From the NCBI RefSeq assembly GCF_000445185.1, contig NZ_AVAF01000093.1, forward strand, positions 1-33,356: 33,356 nucleotides of DNA. The letters run 5' to 3'. Shown piece after piece: positions 32,892 to 33,356 of this stretch. Origin of the DNA: Thermoanaerobacter sp. A7A (GTDB lineage: Bacteria > Bacillota > Thermoanaerobacteria > Thermoanaerobacterales > Thermoanaerobacteraceae). The notes under the pieces are model-generated. The model made no database searches, was not told the origin of the DNA, and was given only the letters and a program-made list of their open reading frames with translations. Numbering within the stretch: the first letter of the stretch is position 1; each line of letters opens with the position of its first letter. Made by a program: the position numbers and the translations under genes.

Positions 32892-33356
32892 TTATACCCT
32901 CTCTAAATATTCTCCGGTTCGAGTGTCAATTCTTATTTTGTCTCCAACGTTTATAAACAATGGGACTTGGATGACAGCACCAGTTTCTACAGTTGCCGGT
33001 TTGGAACCACCCGTTGCAGTATCTCCTCTAAATCCAGGCTCTGTTTCTACAACTTCCAGCTCAACAAAAGTAGGAGGCTCAACAGAAAAGGCTTCGCCTT
33101 TATAGAACTTTACTGTAACAACCATATTTTCCTTTATGTATTTAATTGCGTCCTCAACTTTATCATAATTTAAAGGAATTTGCTCATAAGTTTCTGTGTC
33201 CATAAAATAATAAAGTTCTCCATCATTGTACAAATACTGCATTTCTCTTCTTTCTATAACTGCTTCCTCAAACTTTTCTGTTGGGCTGAAAGTTTTCTCT
33301 ATTACAGCCCCTGTCATCACATTTTTAAGTTTTGTCCTCACGAAAGCTGCACCTTT
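32892..33356 (-). CDS. efp: Elongation factor P, 5' end outside the window
   Basis: 154 visible residues of about 185. EF-P relieves ribosome stalling at polyproline. The visible frame starts at the window edge with [12 protein letters not shown]; that first Lys corresponds to the modified lysine at the tip of domain I (Lys32 in Bacillus). Domains II and III follow, with [42 protein letters not shown], the EF-P signature. A GTG at 33341 is only an internal valine codon. The N-terminal ~31 residues lie beyond 33356. Confidence 0.96.

Overview
This 33.4 kb window is a low-GC, densely packed chromosomal segment of a thermophilic, anaerobic, endospore-forming Firmicute. Protein sequences, gene order and the presence of an OLE RNA locus fit Thermoanaerobacter/Caldanaerobacter best. 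That is inference from recognition, not a database search. Every gene I can support except one very small ORF lies on the minus strand, so transcription runs from high to low coordinates. I see no rRNA, tRNA, CRISPR array, phage or insertion sequence.

In transcription order, from right to left: (1) The 3' part of efp and an acidic zinc-ribbon protein, closed by a terminator. (2) The complete eight-gene spoIIIA operon (spoIIIAA-AH), encoding the mother-cell to forespore channel. (3) A housekeeping block: Asp23-family protein, nusB, folD, xseA, xseB, ispA. (4) A ~610-nt structured GC-rich noncoding RNA identified as OLE RNA (Ornate, Large, Extremophilic), followed directly by oapA, its membrane protein partner. 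(5) dxs, tlyA, nadK, argR, recN. ispA and dxs, both isoprenoid genes, therefore bracket the OLE/oapA pair. (6) spoIVB and spo0A, then a terminator. (7) An envelope cluster: steA-like, steB/MctB-like, a GT2 and a GT4-type glycosyltransferase, and a DUF3866 protein. (8) A Nudix hydrolase, endonuclease Q-like protein, spoIIM, a XerD-like protein and dacF. (9) The spoIIAA-spoIIAB-sigF operon behind a near-ideal sigma-H promoter. (10) A membrane-anchored dodecin-like gene plus spoVAC-AD-AE behind a sigma-G-like promoter, ending in a terminator at the left edge.

The window thus carries much of the sporulation control circuit: the master regulator Spo0A, the sigma-F switch, the SpoIVB signalling protease, the SpoIIM engulfment factor, the SpoIIIA channel and the SpoVA dipicolinate import proteins.

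Main points of interest: the OLE RNA/OapA ribonucleoprotein locus; three sporulation genes (spoIVB, spoIIM, dacF) whose ribosome binding sites are complementary to a segment just upstream, which could silence read-through translation; an intact XerD homologue that has lost four of six catalytic residues; a dodecin fused to a membrane anchor in the spoVA operon; and matching sigma-H promoters at spo0A and spoIIA.
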